A DNA stretch of 64,000 bases from Agromyces sp. H66 (GTDB lineage: Bacteria > Actinomycetota > Actinomycetes > Actinomycetales > Microbacteriaceae): NCBI RefSeq assembly GCF_004959775.1, contig NZ_SJZG01000005.1, positions 1 to 64,000 of the forward strand. The letters are read 5' to 3'. The notes beneath the pieces were generated by a model that saw only the letters and a list, made by a program, of their open reading frames with translations, made no database searches and was not told where the DNA came from. The translations under genes and the position numbers were made by a program. How positions within the stretch are numbered: position 1 is the stretch's first letter; each line of letters begins with the position of its first letter. Below are positions 42,133 through 51,973 of the stretch, one piece after another.

Positions 42133-43512
42133 CTACGCCTCGCCGCGCGAGATCGTGACCATCTCGTCGCGGGGCACGACCTTGATGCGCTTGCGGCCCT
42201 CGGCCGACCCGAGGGCCTGCTCGTGCTCGTCGAGGCGGTGCCAGCCGTCGAGGTCGGTCCACTCGATGCCCCGCGACTCGAGCATCTCGATCACCGACTC
42301 CTCCGAGGGAGCCTCGGGCCGCCACCAGTTGCCGAGGTCGTTGATGACGTGCTTGATGGTCTCCATCGCGTCGGACTTGGTGTGCCCGATGAGGCCCACC
42401 GGCCCGCGCTTGATCCAGCCGGTCGCGTAGACGCCATACATCTGGCGCGCGTCGCCGGTCTCCTTGTCGTGGATGAGCACCTGGCCCTCGTGGTTCGGGA
42501 TGACGCCGAACTTCTTGTCGAACGGGATGCCGGGCAGCGGCGACCCGAAGTATCCGACGGCACGGTACACGGCCTGCACGGGCAGCTCCCGGATCTCCCC
42601 GGTGCCGACCACGCCGCCCTCGCCGTCGGGCGCGGTGCGCTCCCAGCGGAAGGCGCCGACGTGCCCGTTGCCGTCGTCGACGATCTCGAGCGGCTTGGCG
42701 AAGAAGTGCAGGTGTAGGCGCCGCGACGCCTTCCCCACCTCGCGCTGTCGCCACTGCTGCAGCACCTTGTCGATCACGAAGACCTGCTTGTTGCCCGACA
42801 CTGCAGCGCGAGCGGCCTCGTCGTAGTCGAAGTCCTCGTCGTAGAGGATCATGTCGACGTCGCGCAGCTCGCCGAGCTCGCGCAGTTCGAGGGGGGTGAA
42901 CTTGACGGATGTCGGGCCGCGACGTCCGAAGATGTGCACGTCGGTGACCGGTGACTGCTTGAGCGCCTCGTAGACGTTCTGTGGGATCTCGGTGGGCAGC
43001 AGGTCGTCGGCGTGCTTCGCGAGGATGCGGGACACGTCGAGCGCCACGTTGCCGTTGCCGATGACCGCCACCTCCTTCGCGTCGAGCGGCCACTCGCGCG
43101 GGTAGTCGGGGTGCCCGTCGTACCAGCTCACGAAGTCGGCCGCGCCGTACGACCCGTCGAGGTGCACGCCGGGCACGTGGAGCGACGCGTCGCGCACGGC
43201 GCCGGTGGCGAAGATCACCGCGTTGTAGTGGTTCTTGAGGTCGGCGAGCGTGATGTCGGTGCCGAAGCGCACGTTGCCGAAGATGCGGATGTCGCCACGG
43301 TCGAGCACCTCGCGGAGCGCCGTGATGATGCCCTTGATGCGGGGATGGTCGGGGGCGACGCCGTAGCGCACCAGCCCGTACGGCGCGGGGAGCTGATCGA
43401 ACAGGTCGATCGACACGTCGAAGTTGCGTTCGGCCTTCAACAGGATGTCGGCGGCGTAGATGCCGGCCGGGCCGGCGCCGACGATCGCGAGTCGCAGTCT
43501 GTTCCTCGTCAC
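42133..43512 (-). CDS. fprA: Ferredoxin/adrenodoxin-NADP+ reductase (FprA-like)
   Basis: A 459-residue flavoenzyme. FAD-binding LAIVGAGPAGIYAAD at the start, RYGVAPDHPRIKGI, and the NADP-binding segment EVAVIGNGNVALDVSRIL are intact; the C-terminal ATGWIKRGPVGLIGHTKSDA block is characteristic of the adrenodoxin-reductase-like FprA family. It moves electrons between NADPH and ferredoxin. It lies 48 bases after the polyprenyl synthase gene, on the same strand. Confidence 0.92.
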   Translation of the reverse strand: MTRNRLRLAIVGAGPAGIYAADILLKAERNFDVSIDLFDQLPAPYGLVRYGVAPDHPRIKGIITALREVLDRGDIRIFGNVRFGTDITLADLKNHYNAVIFATGAVRDASLHVPGVHLDGSYGAADFVSWYDGHPDYPREWPLDAKEVAVIGNGNVALDVSRILAKHADDLLPTEIPQNVYEALKQSPVTDVHIFGRRGPTSVKFTPLELRELGELRDVDMILYDEDFDYDEAARAAVSGNKQVFVIDKVLQQWRQREVGKASRRLHLHFFAKPLEIVDDGNGHVGAFRWERTAPDGEGGVVGTGEIRELPVQAVYRAVGYFGSPLPGIPFDKKFGVIPNHEGQVLIHDKETGDARQMYGVYATGWIKRGPVGLIGHTKSDAMETIKHVINDLGNWWRPEAPSEESVIEMLESRGIEWTDLDGWHRLDEHEQALGSAEGRKRIKVVPRDEMVTISRGEA

Positions 43513-43560
43513 GTGCGTGGTCTCTCCATCAACTCGTCGTCACTGTCAAACCTGTGCAGG

Positions 43561-44682
43561 TCAACTCTGCCGCTCCACGATCGTCTCGGCGAATCGCGTG
43601 AGTGCCTTCTTCACGCTGCCCTCGGGTAGCGGGGCGAGCGCCGCGACGGCGTCGCGAGCCCAGCGGTGGGCCTCCGCGAGCGTAGCGCGCGTGGCTTCGT
43701 GTTCCCGCAACTCGGCGACGATCGCATCGACCATCGCGCGCGACGGCACGATCCGCGAGGCGAGCGTGTTCGTGTCGAGCGGATCGCCGGCCTCGACGGG
43801 TTGCGCGACGATCACGTCGCGCCTGATCCGGGCGAGCAGGTCGGCGGACGCGGCATCCGTCTTCGCCAGCTCGGCCAGCCGCAGGAACGGCAGCGTGACG
43901 ACCCCCGCGCGCAGGTCGGTGCCGGGGACCTTGCCGGTCTCCTCGGGCTGCGGCGACAGGTCGATGACATCGTCGATGAGCTGGAACGCCACGCCGATCT
44001 TCTCGCCGAACTCGACGATGGGGTCCTCGAAGCCCGGGTCGGCGCCCGAGAACACGACGCCCGACCGGGCGGCGGCCGCGATGAGCGATCCGGTCTTGTC
44101 GGCGAGCACCTGGATGTAGTGGGCGATGGGGTCTTCGCCCTGGGCCGGGCCGACCGTCTCGTGCAGTTGGCCGAGCACGAGGCGCTCGAACGTGTTGGCC
44201 TGCAGGCGGATGGCCCGCTCGCCGAGTTGCGCCATCAACTGGCTCGCCCGCGCGAACAGCAGGTCGCCCGTGAGGATGGCCACCGAGTTGCCCCACACCG
44301 TCTGCGCGCTCGGCACGCCACGACGGCGCTCGGAGTCGTCCATGACGTCGTCGTGGTACAGCGAGCCGAGGTGCGTGATCTCGATCGCCTCCGCCGCCGT
44401 GACCACGTCGTCGGTCACGCCCGCGCCGAGCTGGGCGGTGAGCAGCGTCAGCATCGGCCGCACGCGCTTGCCGCCCGCTTCGAGCAGGTAGCGCGTCGAG
44501 ACATCCGCGATCGAATCGGCGAAGCTCACCTCGCGCATCAGCCCGGCTTCGACCCGTTCGATGCCGGCGTCGATCGCCTTCGCCATCGCCCGATCGGCGG
44601 ATGTCGCGAAGACACGCTCGCTCAGGCCGAGGTTCGCGGCGAGCGAGGAGCCTCGACGGGCGACCGGGTGGCTCGGTTTCAC
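43561..44682 (-). CDS. Long-chain polyprenyl diphosphate synthase
   Basis: A 373-residue trans-prenyltransferase. GTG at 44682 has TAGGCT seven bases upstream, so it is probably leaderless. The aspartate-rich motifs are DDVMD (first, in ITHLGSLYHDDVMDDSE) and DDVID (second, in QLIDDVIDLS), with GGKRVRP early on. The small residues before the first motif suggest a long product (hepta- to nonaprenyl). With the men genes further right it would supply the menaquinone side chain, and MenA is the acceptor enzyme. Confidence 0.9.
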   Translation of the reverse strand: MKPSHPVARRGSSLAANLGLSERVFATSADRAMAKAIDAGIERVEAGLMREVSFADSIADVSTRYLLEAGGKRVRPMLTLLTAQLGAGVTDDVVTAAEAIEITHLGSLYHDDVMDDSERRRGVPSAQTVWGNSVAILTGDLLFARASQLMAQLGERAIRLQANTFERLVLGQLHETVGPAQGEDPIAHYIQVLADKTGSLIAAAARSGVVFSGADPGFEDPIVEFGEKIGVAFQLIDDVIDLSPQPEETGKVPGTDLRAGVVTLPFLRLAELAKTDAASADLLARIRRDVIVAQPVEAGDPLDTNTLASRIVPSRAMVDAIVAELREHEATRATLAEAHRWARDAVAALAPLPEGSVKKALTRFAETIVERQS

Positions 44683-44781
44683 GCCCTCCAGCCTACCGGT
44701 GCCGTCCTGGCGGGTTTCGGGACGGCCGCGAGACAGCCGCGAGCAGCCTCCTGAACCCACCGATGGGGTCTTGCGCCCATG

Positions 44782-44797
44782 GTAAACGCCTGTTTAC
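44782..44797. promoter_or_regulatory. TetR operator palindrome
   Basis: GTAAAC-GCCT-GTTTAC is a perfect inverted repeat 10 bases before the TetR start, with a further half-site GTGAAC at 44802-44807. It is the likely self-repression site. Confidence 0.7.
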
Positions 44798-44807
44798 TCT
44801 GGTGAAC

Positions 44808-45488
44808 ATGCGTTCGCGACCACTGCTCTCCGAGGGCGACCTCTCGACCCGCGCGAGGATCCGCCACGCGGCCGTCGCCCGGTTCGGGCGCGACGGCTTC
44901 GACGCGAGCCTGCGCACGATCGCGCACGACGCCGGGGTGAGCGCCGCATCCGTCGTGAAGACCTTCGGATCGAAGGAGGCGCTGCGCGCCGAGTGCGACG
45001 AGTACGTCTTCGCGATCATCCGCGACAGCAAGCGTTCCGTCATCGCGGCCCAGTCGGGTGCCCCCGGCGCGTTCATCGGCCAGCTCGCGCGCATGGACGA
45101 GTACCGGCCGCTCATCGCCTACGTGCTCCGCGCCATCCAGGCGGGCGGCGACATGGCCCGGTCCTTCATCGACCACATGGTGGAGGACGCCCTCGGGTAC
45201 ATCGCCGATGGCGTCGCCGCCGGGCTCGTCGTTCCGAGTCGCGACGAAGAGGCCCGCATCCGGTTCCTCATCGGCGCGACCCTCGGCAATCTCCTCCTCG
45301 CACTCGCCACCGAGCCCGACCCGAGCGCGATCGAGCGCGCTGAATTCTGGGACAGGGCGCTCAACGCCCTCACGCTCCCAGCCCTCGAGGTCTACACCGA
45401 GGGCTTCCTCACCGACCGGGCGATGCTCGACGCCTACCTGCTCTACGTGCCCGATCCGCCGACGGATTCTTCAGGCGTCGTCGCCTGA
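44808..45488 (+). CDS. TetR family regulator of the adjacent ABC exporter
   Basis: A 226-residue repressor. Residues 10-60 hold the helix-turn-helix ([19 protein letters not shown], then [20 protein letters not shown]). The C-terminal ligand domain is unlike any I recognise. ATG at 44808 is used; GTG at 44802 is an alternative. It is 41 bases upstream of the ABC transporter genes in the same direction and has a palindrome in front, so it probably represses itself and the exporter until a ligand binds. Confidence 0.9.
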   Translation: MRSRPLLSEGDLSTRARIRHAAVARFGRDGFDASLRTIAHDAGVSAASVVKTFGSKEALRAECDEYVFAIIRDSKRSVIAAQSGAPGAFIGQLARMDEYRPLIAYVLRAIQAGGDMARSFIDHMVEDALGYIADGVAAGLVVPSRDEEARIRFLIGATLGNLLLALATEPDPSAIERAEFWDRALNALTLPALEVYTEGFLTDRAMLDAYLLYVPDPPTDSSGVVA

Positions 45489-45529
45489 CCGAACTCCGAT
45501 TCCGACACGATCGAAAGAGCGAGACTTCC

Positions 45530-46501
45530 ATGACCAACGCAAAACAGGGCACCGCTGTGCCCGCGATCCAGATCTCCGGCCTCCGCAAGCGCTACGGTTC
45601 CGTGACGGCGCTCGACGGGCTCGACCTCCGCGTCGAGCAGGGCGAGGTGCACGGGTTCCTCGGCCCGAACGGCGCCGGCAAGTCCACCACCATCCGCATC
45701 CTCCTCGGCCTGCTGCGCGCCGACGGCGGCGAGGCCCGCGTGCTCGGCGCCGACCCGTGGGCGTCGGCCGTCGGCCTGCACCGCCGGCTCGCCTACGTTC
45801 CCGGCGACGTCGAGCTCTGGCCGAACCTCACCGGCGGCGAGGCGATCGACCTGCTCGGCCGGCTGCGCGGCGGCATCAATCGCGCCCGGCGTGACGAGCT
45901 GTGCGACCGGTTCGACCTCGACCCGCGTAAGAAGGGCCGCACCTACTCGAAGGGCAATCGGCAGAAGGTCGCCCTGATCGCCGCGCTCGCGAGCGACGTC
46001 GAGCTCCTGCTGCTCGACGAGCCGACGGCGGGACTCGACCCCCTCATGGAAGCGGTCTTCCAGTCCTGCATCCGCGAGGCGACCGCCGCCGGGCGCACCG
46101 TGCTGTTGTCGAGCCACATCCTCGCGCAGGTCGAAGTGCTCGCCGACCGCATCTCCATCATCCGCAAGGGCAGCGTCGTCGAGAGCGGCAGCCTGCGCGA
46201 ACTGCGGCACCTGACGCGCACCAGCGTGTCGGTGATGACCGAGCACCCGGCCGATGCGATCACGTCCCTGCCCGGCGTGCACGAGGCGCACCACGACGGC
46301 GAGCAGCTGACCTTCGACGTCGACGGCGAGGCCATGCCCGTCGTCATGCGCGAGCTCGCCTCGCTCGGCGTCACCGGGCTCACCGCCACCCCGCCGACCC
46401 TCGAACAGCTCCTGCTCCGCCACTACGGCGACGAGCTGGCGGCCGGCGTCGGCAACGGCAACGGCAACGGGTCGAAGGCTCCTGCGGGGGTGGCACGATG
46501 A
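45530..46501 (+). CDS. ABC exporter ATP-binding protein
   Basis: A 323-residue ABC-2-type ATPase. Walker [11 protein letters not shown], Walker [15 protein letters not shown] and the H-loop (VLLSSHI) are intact. The signature loop is the variant YSKGNRQKV rather than LSGGQ, common in the drug-exporter subgroup. The C-terminal 90 residues are a small regulatory domain ending in a Gly/Asn-rich linker. The next gene starts four bases before its stop (ATGA). Confidence 0.92.
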   Translation: MTNAKQGTAVPAIQISGLRKRYGSVTALDGLDLRVEQGEVHGFLGPNGAGKSTTIRILLGLLRADGGEARVLGADPWASAVGLHRRLAYVPGDVELWPNLTGGEAIDLLGRLRGGINRARRDELCDRFDLDPRKKGRTYSKGNRQKVALIAALASDVELLLLDEPTAGLDPLMEAVFQSCIREATAAGRTVLLSSHILAQVEVLADRISIIRKGSVVESGSLRELRHLTRTSVSVMTEHPADAITSLPGVHEAHHDGEQLTFDVDGEAMPVVMRELASLGVTGLTATPPTLEQLLLRHYGDELAAGVGNGNGNGSKAPAGVAR

Positions 46502-48168
46502 GCACGACCGCGGTGCCCACGCGCCGTCCGTCGCCCTCGCCGCTGCCCGCACGACTCGACGGCCACCCGCTCGCCGGGTTCCGCTCGCTGTTCCGGTTCA
46601 TGCTGCGGCGCGACCGCATCCGGTTCTTCGGCTGGACGCTCGGGCTGACGCTCCTGCTCGCGTACTTCGCGAACGTGCTGCAGGTCGTCTTCCCGACCGC
46701 CGAGGACCTGCAGGCCTTCGCGGCGTTCTCCGCGAACCCCGCGGCCGCCCTGCTCATGGGGCCCGGCTTCGGCTCCGAGGCGATCACGCTCGAGCGGTTC
46801 CTCGTCGGTACCTACGGGATGTACCTCATCATCGGCGCATCGCTCATGAACATCCTCACGGTCACGAGGCACACCCGCGTCGAGGAGCAGTCGGGTCGCG
46901 CCGAACTCGTGCGCGCCAACGTCGTCGGCCGGTACGCGCCGCTCACGGCGGCGCTCGCCGTCGCCGTGCTCATGGACCTCGTGGTCGCCATCCTCATGGG
47001 AGGGATGCTCGCCGGCATGGGCTTCGACGCCGGGGGCTCGATCGTGTTCGGCGCGAGCGTCGGCGCTGCGGGCCTCGCCTTCGCGGGCATCGCCGCGACC
47101 TGCGTACAGCTCACCGAGTTCTCCCGCACGGCGGCGGGCATCGCCGGGGCCGTCCTGGGCGGCGGGTTCCTGCTGCGCGGCCTCGGCGACATGTCGGCCG
47201 CGCAGGGCGGCGGACTCGACTGGATCTCGTGGCTCACCCCGATCGGGTGGTCGCAGCAGGCCGCGCCGTACGTGCACGACCGCTGGTGGCCGCTCGCGAT
47301 CTCGGTCGCCTGCTTCGTGGTGTGCGCCGGACTCGGCTACGCGCTGTCGGCTCGTCGCGACCTCGCCGCGGGTCTCGTGGCGGCTCGTCGTGGGTCTGCG
47401 TACGCCCCGTCGTGGCTGTCGAGCCCGTTCGCGCTCGCGTTCCGGCTGCAGCGGGCGAGCCTCGTCGGTTGGAGCCTGTCGCTGTTCGCGGCCGGCCTCG
47501 CATACGGCGGGTTCACCCAGGCGATGATCGACGGGTTCGCGGATGCCCCGCCGGAGCTGCTCGTGCTCTTCGGCGGCGAGGAGAACCTGCTCACCGGCTA
47601 CCTCGGGCTCATGGGTCTCATGTTCGCGATGTTCACGACCGTGTTCGCGATCCTCGCCATGCAGTCGCTCCGCAGCGAAGAGTTCGACGGCCGCACCGAG
47701 CCCGTGCTGGCGACCGCGGTGAGCCGGCCGGCCTGGCTCGGCTCGTGGACCGCGGTCACGGCGCTCGGCGTCGTCTGGCTGCTGTTCGCCGCCGGCCTCG
47801 GCGAGGCGATCGGTGCGGCGGCGAGCACCGGCGAGGGCGAGTTGTTCAACGACGTGCTGCTCGGGCATGTGGCCCACGCGCCGGCGGTGTGGACGACACT
47901 CGCGATGGCCGCACTGCTCTACGCGGTCACGCCGCGCCTCGTGCCGCTCGCGTGGGCGGTGTTCGGGTACGCGTTCCTCATCGGGTTCTTCGGGCCCATG
48001 CTCGACGTCCCCGACGCTGTGGTGCAGGCCTCGCCGTACGAGCACATCGGCGAGTACCCCTCCGAGGACCTCTCGGTCACCGCGATGCTCGTGCTCACCG
48101 CGATCGCCGCGGGGATCACGGCGGCGGCGCTGGCCGGATTCCGGCACCGCGATCTCGTCACCGCCTGA
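46498..48168 (+). CDS. ABC exporter permease, duplicated (about 12 spans)
   Basis: A 556-residue membrane protein with two similar halves of roughly six helices each (starting [21 protein letters not shown] and [20 protein letters not shown]), the build of actinobacterial polyketide/antibiotic-type exporter permeases. Coupled by overlap to the ATPase. The Glu-containing segment [10 protein letters not shown] recurs as [13 protein letters not shown] in the second half, a family trait. The substrate is probably a drug or lipid-like compound; TetR control supports export of a toxic ligand. Confidence 0.9.
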   Translation: MSTTAVPTRRPSPSPLPARLDGHPLAGFRSLFRFMLRRDRIRFFGWTLGLTLLLAYFANVLQVVFPTAEDLQAFAAFSANPAAALLMGPGFGSEAITLERFLVGTYGMYLIIGASLMNILTVTRHTRVEEQSGRAELVRANVVGRYAPLTAALAVAVLMDLVVAILMGGMLAGMGFDAGGSIVFGASVGAAGLAFAGIAATCVQLTEFSRTAAGIAGAVLGGGFLLRGLGDMSAAQGGGLDWISWLTPIGWSQQAAPYVHDRWWPLAISVACFVVCAGLGYALSARRDLAAGLVAARRGSAYAPSWLSSPFALAFRLQRASLVGWSLSLFAAGLAYGGFTQAMIDGFADAPPELLVLFGGEENLLTGYLGLMGLMFAMFTTVFAILAMQSLRSEEFDGRTEPVLATAVSRPAWLGSWTAVTALGVVWLLFAAGLGEAIGAAASTGEGELFNDVLLGHVAHAPAVWTTLAMAALLYAVTPRLVPLAWAVFGYAFLIGFFGPMLDVPDAVVQASPYEHIGEYPSEDLSVTAMLVLTAIAAGITAAALAGFRHRDLVTA

Positions 48169-48175
48169 GCGGACG

Positions 48176-48234
48176 CCATCGGTCCGCACCGGTCGCATCG
48201 GTCGCCCATCGGTCAGCATCGGTCGGCATCGGCC
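48176..48234. repeat. CATCGGTC-type short repeats in a convergent gap
   Basis: Five CATCGG units, most as CATCGGTC, at irregular 10-19 base steps between the permease stop and the menG stop. An overlapping GC-rich inverted repeat (GGCGGCGCGGCCGGTGCC) follows. It probably ends both transcripts; no gene is seen. Confidence 0.55.
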
Positions 48235-48264
48235 GCGTCGTTTCGGCGGCGCGGCCGGTGCCTG

Positions 48265-48969
48265 TCAGGCGGGCTTTCGGCCGCGGTGCAGCGCGACGAC
48301 GCCCATCGTCAGGTTGCGCCACTCGACGTCGACCCAGCCGGCATCGCGCAGCCACGACGCGAGCGTGCGCTGGTCGGGCCACGCCTCGATCGACTCGTTG
48401 AGGTACTCGTAGGCGGTGTCGTTCGAGCTCGAGAGCTTCACGAGCGGCGGCATGACGTAGCGCTGGTACGCGTGGTACCCGGCGCGCACGAACCCGAGCG
48501 GCGGGTGCGAGAATTCGCACACCACGAGCCGCCCTCCGGGCTTGGTCACCCGGAAGAACTCGGCGAGCGCCTGCTTCGGCTCGTTCACGTTGCGCAGGCC
48601 GAACGAGATCGTGACGGCGTCGAACTCGTCGTCGCCGAACGGCAGCTTCGTGGCATCCGCCTCGACGAAGACGAGGTTCGGCACGCCCGCCTGGCGTCGG
48701 CGGCCGACCTCGATCATGCCGGGCGAGAAGTCGGCGGCGACGACGGATGCCCCGGACTTCGCGAGGCTGGCGCTCGAGGTGCCGGTGCCCGCCGCGACGT
48801 CGAGGATCCGCTCCCCCGGCTTCGGCGCCACGGCCCGCGTCGTGGCGACCCGCCACAGCGGCGCATTGCCCACCGAGAGCACGTTGTTGGTGCGGTCGTA
48901 CCGAGCGGCGACCCGGTCGAACATGGCCGACACCTGGCTCGGGTCCTTGCCGAGGTCTGCGCGCGTCAT
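48265..48969 (-). CDS. menG: Demethylmenaquinone methyltransferase
   Basis: A 234-residue SAM-dependent methyltransferase of the UbiE/MenG family: VSAMFDRVAARYDRTNNVLS, the SAM loop ILDVAAGTGTSSASLA, and ITISFGLRNVNEPKQALAE are diagnostic. It methylates demethylmenaquinone, the last step of menaquinone synthesis. TAGACT ends six bases before the ATG, so the mRNA is probably leaderless although GGAGG abuts the start. It is convergent with the exporter genes. Confidence 0.93.
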   Translation of the reverse strand: MTRADLGKDPSQVSAMFDRVAARYDRTNNVLSVGNAPLWRVATTRAVAPKPGERILDVAAGTGTSSASLAKSGASVVAADFSPGMIEVGRRRQAGVPNLVFVEADATKLPFGDDEFDAVTISFGLRNVNEPKQALAEFFRVTKPGGRLVVCEFSHPPLGFVRAGYHAYQRYVMPPLVKLSSSNDTAYEYLNESIEAWPDQRTLASWLRDAGWVDVEWRNLTMGVVALHRGRKPA

Positions 48970-49059
48970 CCTCCGAGTCTACGGTTGGATGTCGCGGCCG
49001 AAGCCGATGGGACCGACGACCTCACGGCGTTCGACGATGCCATCCGGCATATCCGCATA

Positions 49060-49164
49060 TTGTCAGCGATCGCGATCGAGCACGGTGCGACCTGGATCAC
49101 GCTCGACCGCGATTTCGCGCGCTTCCCGGGCCTGCGCTGGGAGGTGCCCCGACTCGCGGGATGA
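49060..49164 (+). pseudogene. C-terminal remnant of a VapC (PIN) toxin
   Basis: The final part of an open frame reads AIAIEHGATWITLDRDFARF followed by PGLRWEVPRLAG and a stop. This is the C-terminal third of a PIN-domain toxin with its last acidic residues (TLDRDF). No matching N-terminal part, start or antitoxin precedes it: the upstream 60 codons are menG promoter sequence. It is a decayed toxin-antitoxin locus. Confidence 0.65.
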
Positions 49165-49281
49165 CGGCCGCAACCCGCCGCGACCATGCCCTTCGATTTG
49201 TATGCATGGGAATGAAACCGTGGCGGCATCCGTTGACCTATGGCAACGACTGAGCGGGCATGCGCCCGACGAGGAGGAACC

Positions 49282-49575
49282 ATGCAGGCCATCTGGAACG
49301 GCGCGGTGATCGCGGAATCCGACGAGACGATCGTCGTCGAGGGCAACCACTACTTCCCGCGCGAGTCGATCGACGAGCGCTACTTCGTCCCCAGCGAGAA
49401 CCACACCGTGTGCCACTGGAAGGGCACGGCCAGCTACTTCCACGTCGAGGTCGACGGCACGCGCAACCCGAACGCCGCCTGGTACTACCCGACGCCCTCG
49501 ATCGCCGCCCACGAGATCGCCGGTTACGTCGCGTTCTGGCACGGCGTCGAGGTGCGGGAGCGACTGGCGGCCTGA
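49282..49575 (+). CDS. DUF427 family protein
   Basis: A 97-residue protein. ATG at 49282 has GAGGAGG upstream. The sequence MQAIWNGAVIAESDETIVVEG, FPRESIDERYF, CHWKGTASYFHV and the AWYYPTPS block are DUF427. The fold is a small beta-barrel; the function is unknown. It lies 23 bases before menF and may be co-transcribed, but menF has its own promoter-like -10. Confidence 0.9.
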   Translation: MQAIWNGAVIAESDETIVVEGNHYFPRESIDERYFVPSENHTVCHWKGTASYFHVEVDGTRNPNAAWYYPTPSIAAHEIAGYVAFWHGVEVRERLAA

Positions 49576-49598
49576 TCCCGCGGACGTAGGCTGGTTCG

Positions 49599-50927
49599 GT
49601 GAACCACACGGATGCCTCGGCGTCGCACTCCGCTCGCACGCGGCTCGTCGTGCGCACCGAACCGGTCGACGAACTCGCCCCGCTCATCTCACGCGCCGAC
49701 CCGCGGCATCCACTCCTCTGGATGCGGCGCGGCGAGGGCATCGTGGGCCTCGGCGAGACGATCCGCATCGAGACGAGCGGACGGACCCGCATCGAGGACG
49801 TCGCAGCCGCGTGGCGGTCGCTCGCCGCAGACGCCGACGTCGACGACCGCGTGGGCCTGCCCGGCACCGGACTCGTGGCGTTCGGCGCGTTCGCGTTCGC
49901 CGACGAGTCCGCCGCGACGAGCGTGCTGGTGGTGCCCGAGGTCGTGCTCGGGCGTCGCGAGGGGCGCGCGTGGGTGACGCGCATCTCGCTCGCGAGCGAG
50001 GACGGCGACGGCGCCGACGGGGCAGTGGATGCCGCGGCCTCCGTCGCCCTCGAGATTCCCGAGCCGTCGCCCAAGCGCCGGGTGCCGCGCGTGACCTTCA
50101 CGCCGGGCGCCGTGCCGCCCGAGGCGTACGAGGCGGCCGTCGCCGAGGCCGTGCGGCGGATCGACGCCGGCGAACTCCAGAAGGTCGTGCTCGCCCGGCA
50201 GCTCGTGGGCGAGTTGCACGAGGAGGACGGCCTGCGCGCCGTCATCAACCGGCTCGCCGATGAGTATCCCGACACCTGGGTGTTCGCCGTCGACGGCCTC
50301 ATCGGCGCGAGCCCCGAGACGCTCGTGCGTGTCGACCACGGCACCGTGTCGGCACGCGTGCTCGCGGGCACGACGTCACGGGGTGAGGACGAGGCATCCG
50401 ACCGCGGACGGGCCGCCGCGCTGGCGTCATCGCCGAAGGACCTCGCCGAGCACGCCATGGCCGTATCGAGCGCCGTGAAACGCCTCGCGCCGCACACCGC
50501 GAGGCTCGACGCGAGCCCAGAGCCGTTCACGCTGCAGCTGCCGAACCTGTGGCACCTCGCGACCGACCTCAAGGGCACCCTCGGCGACGGGTCGAGCTCG
50601 CTCGACCTCGTGCAGGCGGTGCATCCGACCGCCGCCGTGGCGGGGACCCCTCGTCGCGTGGCGTTGCGCACGCTGGCCGAGCTCGAGGGGTTCGATCGCG
50701 GGCGCTACGCCGGCCCCGTCGGCTGGATCGACGGCGACGGCGACGGCGAATGGGCCATCGCGCTGCGGTGCGCACAGGTCGATGCCGACGGCACGGTGGC
50801 GGCATATGCCGGGTGCGGCATCGTGCATGACTCGGTGCCGGCCGACGAGCTGGCGGAGTCGACCATCAAGTTCCGGCCGATCGTGGAGGCGTTCGAGGCC
50901 TCGCCGCCCTCGCCGGCGGTGGAGTAG
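49599..50927 (+). CDS. menF: Isochorismate synthase
   Basis: A 442-residue chorismate-utilising enzyme. Conserved C-terminal blocks: GELQKVVLARQLV, VFAVDGLIGASPETLV, ARVLAGTTSRG, QAVHPTAAVAGTPRR and the final GCGIVHDSVPADELAE. It converts chorismate to isochorismate, the first menaquinone step. GTG at 49599 lies six bases after TAGGCT, indicating a leaderless transcript. An isochorismate synthase for a siderophore is the alternative, but the surrounding men genes favour MenF. Confidence 0.9.
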   Translation: MNHTDASASHSARTRLVVRTEPVDELAPLISRADPRHPLLWMRRGEGIVGLGETIRIETSGRTRIEDVAAAWRSLAADADVDDRVGLPGTGLVAFGAFAFADESAATSVLVVPEVVLGRREGRAWVTRISLASEDGDGADGAVDAAASVALEIPEPSPKRRVPRVTFTPGAVPPEAYEAAVAEAVRRIDAGELQKVVLARQLVGELHEEDGLRAVINRLADEYPDTWVFAVDGLIGASPETLVRVDHGTVSARVLAGTTSRGEDEASDRGRAAALASSPKDLAEHAMAVSSAVKRLAPHTARLDASPEPFTLQLPNLWHLATDLKGTLGDGSSSLDLVQAVHPTAAVAGTPRRVALRTLAELEGFDRGRYAGPVGWIDGDGDGEWAIALRCAQVDADGTVAAYAGCGIVHDSVPADELAESTIKFRPIVEAFEASPPSPAVE

Positions 50928-50937
50928 CGCGCGAGCG

Positions 50938-51843
50938 TCAGCTCGCCTCGAGCCGCGCCTTCTCGGCCTCGACGTCGAAGTCGGCCAGCGGCCAGTCGAG
51001 CCGCATCGCCTCGAGCGCCTCGATGAGCAGGTGCTGCACCGCCAGCCGCGCATACCACTTGCGGTCGGCGGGCACGACGTACCAGGGCGCGTGCGGCGTG
51101 GTCGTGCGTTCGAAGGCGACCTGGTACGCCTCCCGGTACATGGGCGCGAGCAGCCGTTCGTCGATGTCGCCCGGGTTGAACTTCCAGTGCTTGTCGGGCC
51201 GCTCGAGCCGGTCGAGCAGGCGATCCTTCTGCTCGTCCATCGAGATGTGCAGCATCACCTTGATGATCGTCGTGCCGGATGCCGCGAGTTCGGCCTCGAA
51301 CTCGTTGATCGCGCCGTAGCGACGCTCGATCTCCTCGGACGGCGCGAGCTCGCGCACCTTGGCGATGAGCACGTCCTCGTAGTGCGACCGATCGAAGACG
51401 CCGATCATGCCCGCGTCAGGTACGCGCTTGCGGACGCGCCAGAGGAAGTCCTGCGCGAGCTCCTCCTCCGTGGGCTTCTTGAACGCCGCGAACTGCACAC
51501 CCTGCGGGTCGACGGCGCTCATCACGTGCTTCACGATGCCGCCCTTGCCGGCGGTGTCCATCGCCTGCAGCACGAGCAGCACCCGGCGAGGATCGTCACC
51601 CATCTGGTTGCCCGCGAACAGCTTCTCCTGCAGTTCCGCGAGGATGACCGCGCCTTCGGCGAGCGAGGTCTCGGCGGCGGCCTTGTCACCGTCGAAGCCG
51701 GGGGTGCTCCGGGTGTCGACGTCGGCGAGGGTGAACCCCTGCCGCACGCGCAGCACGTCCGACGGATCCGTCGCCCAGTATTTCTCGAGACCCACGCTGC
51801 TCCCCTCGTCGCGGACCCGCCGCGCGCTCGCGCCGGTGTTCAC
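50938..51843 (-). CDS. PPK2 family polyphosphate kinase
   Basis: A 301-residue kinase. Walker A region LLVLQAMDTAGKGG, lid and Walker B GVFDRSHYEDVLI, and KEWKFNPGD-like (HWKFNPGDI) place it in PPK2. These enzymes move phosphate between polyphosphate and nucleotides (ADP, GDP or AMP); the subclass is not decided here. The initial 15 residues are poorly conserved, so translation may start at a GTG near residue 17. The gene is convergent to menF with 10 bases between the stops. Confidence 0.9.
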   Translation of the reverse strand: MNTGASARRVRDEGSSVGLEKYWATDPSDVLRVRQGFTLADVDTRSTPGFDGDKAAAETSLAEGAVILAELQEKLFAGNQMGDDPRRVLLVLQAMDTAGKGGIVKHVMSAVDPQGVQFAAFKKPTEEELAQDFLWRVRKRVPDAGMIGVFDRSHYEDVLIAKVRELAPSEEIERRYGAINEFEAELAASGTTIIKVMLHISMDEQKDRLLDRLERPDKHWKFNPGDIDERLLAPMYREAYQVAFERTTTPHAPWYVVPADRKWYARLAVQHLLIEALEAMRLDWPLADFDVEAEKARLEAS

Positions 51844-51893
51844 CGCTCCCCCATCCTGTCGGTACGCCCCCTCCCCGCGTCAATGCCTCGCGG

Positions 51894-51970
51894 GGTCTCG
51901 AGACGCCGCGCTCGCTCCTCGACCGGCGGGCGTCAGCTCTGCACTCCCTAGCTCGCTCCTCGACCGGCGG
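51894..51970. repeat. Dispersed-type repeat pair between PPK2 and menD
   Basis: GCTCGCTCCTCGACCGGCGG occurs at about 51910-51929 and 51951-51970, the first preceded by GGTCTCGAGACGCCGC. Such TCTCGAGACGC...CTCCTCGACC segments recur in Microbacteriaceae intergenic regions (recollection). No gene is seen here. Confidence 0.7.
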
Positions 51971-51973
51971 AGG

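Noticed and set aside
48286..49164. 292-codon plus-strand ORF opposite menG
   Set aside because: Only its last 35 codons look protein-like (PIN remnant); the rest is antisense to menG.
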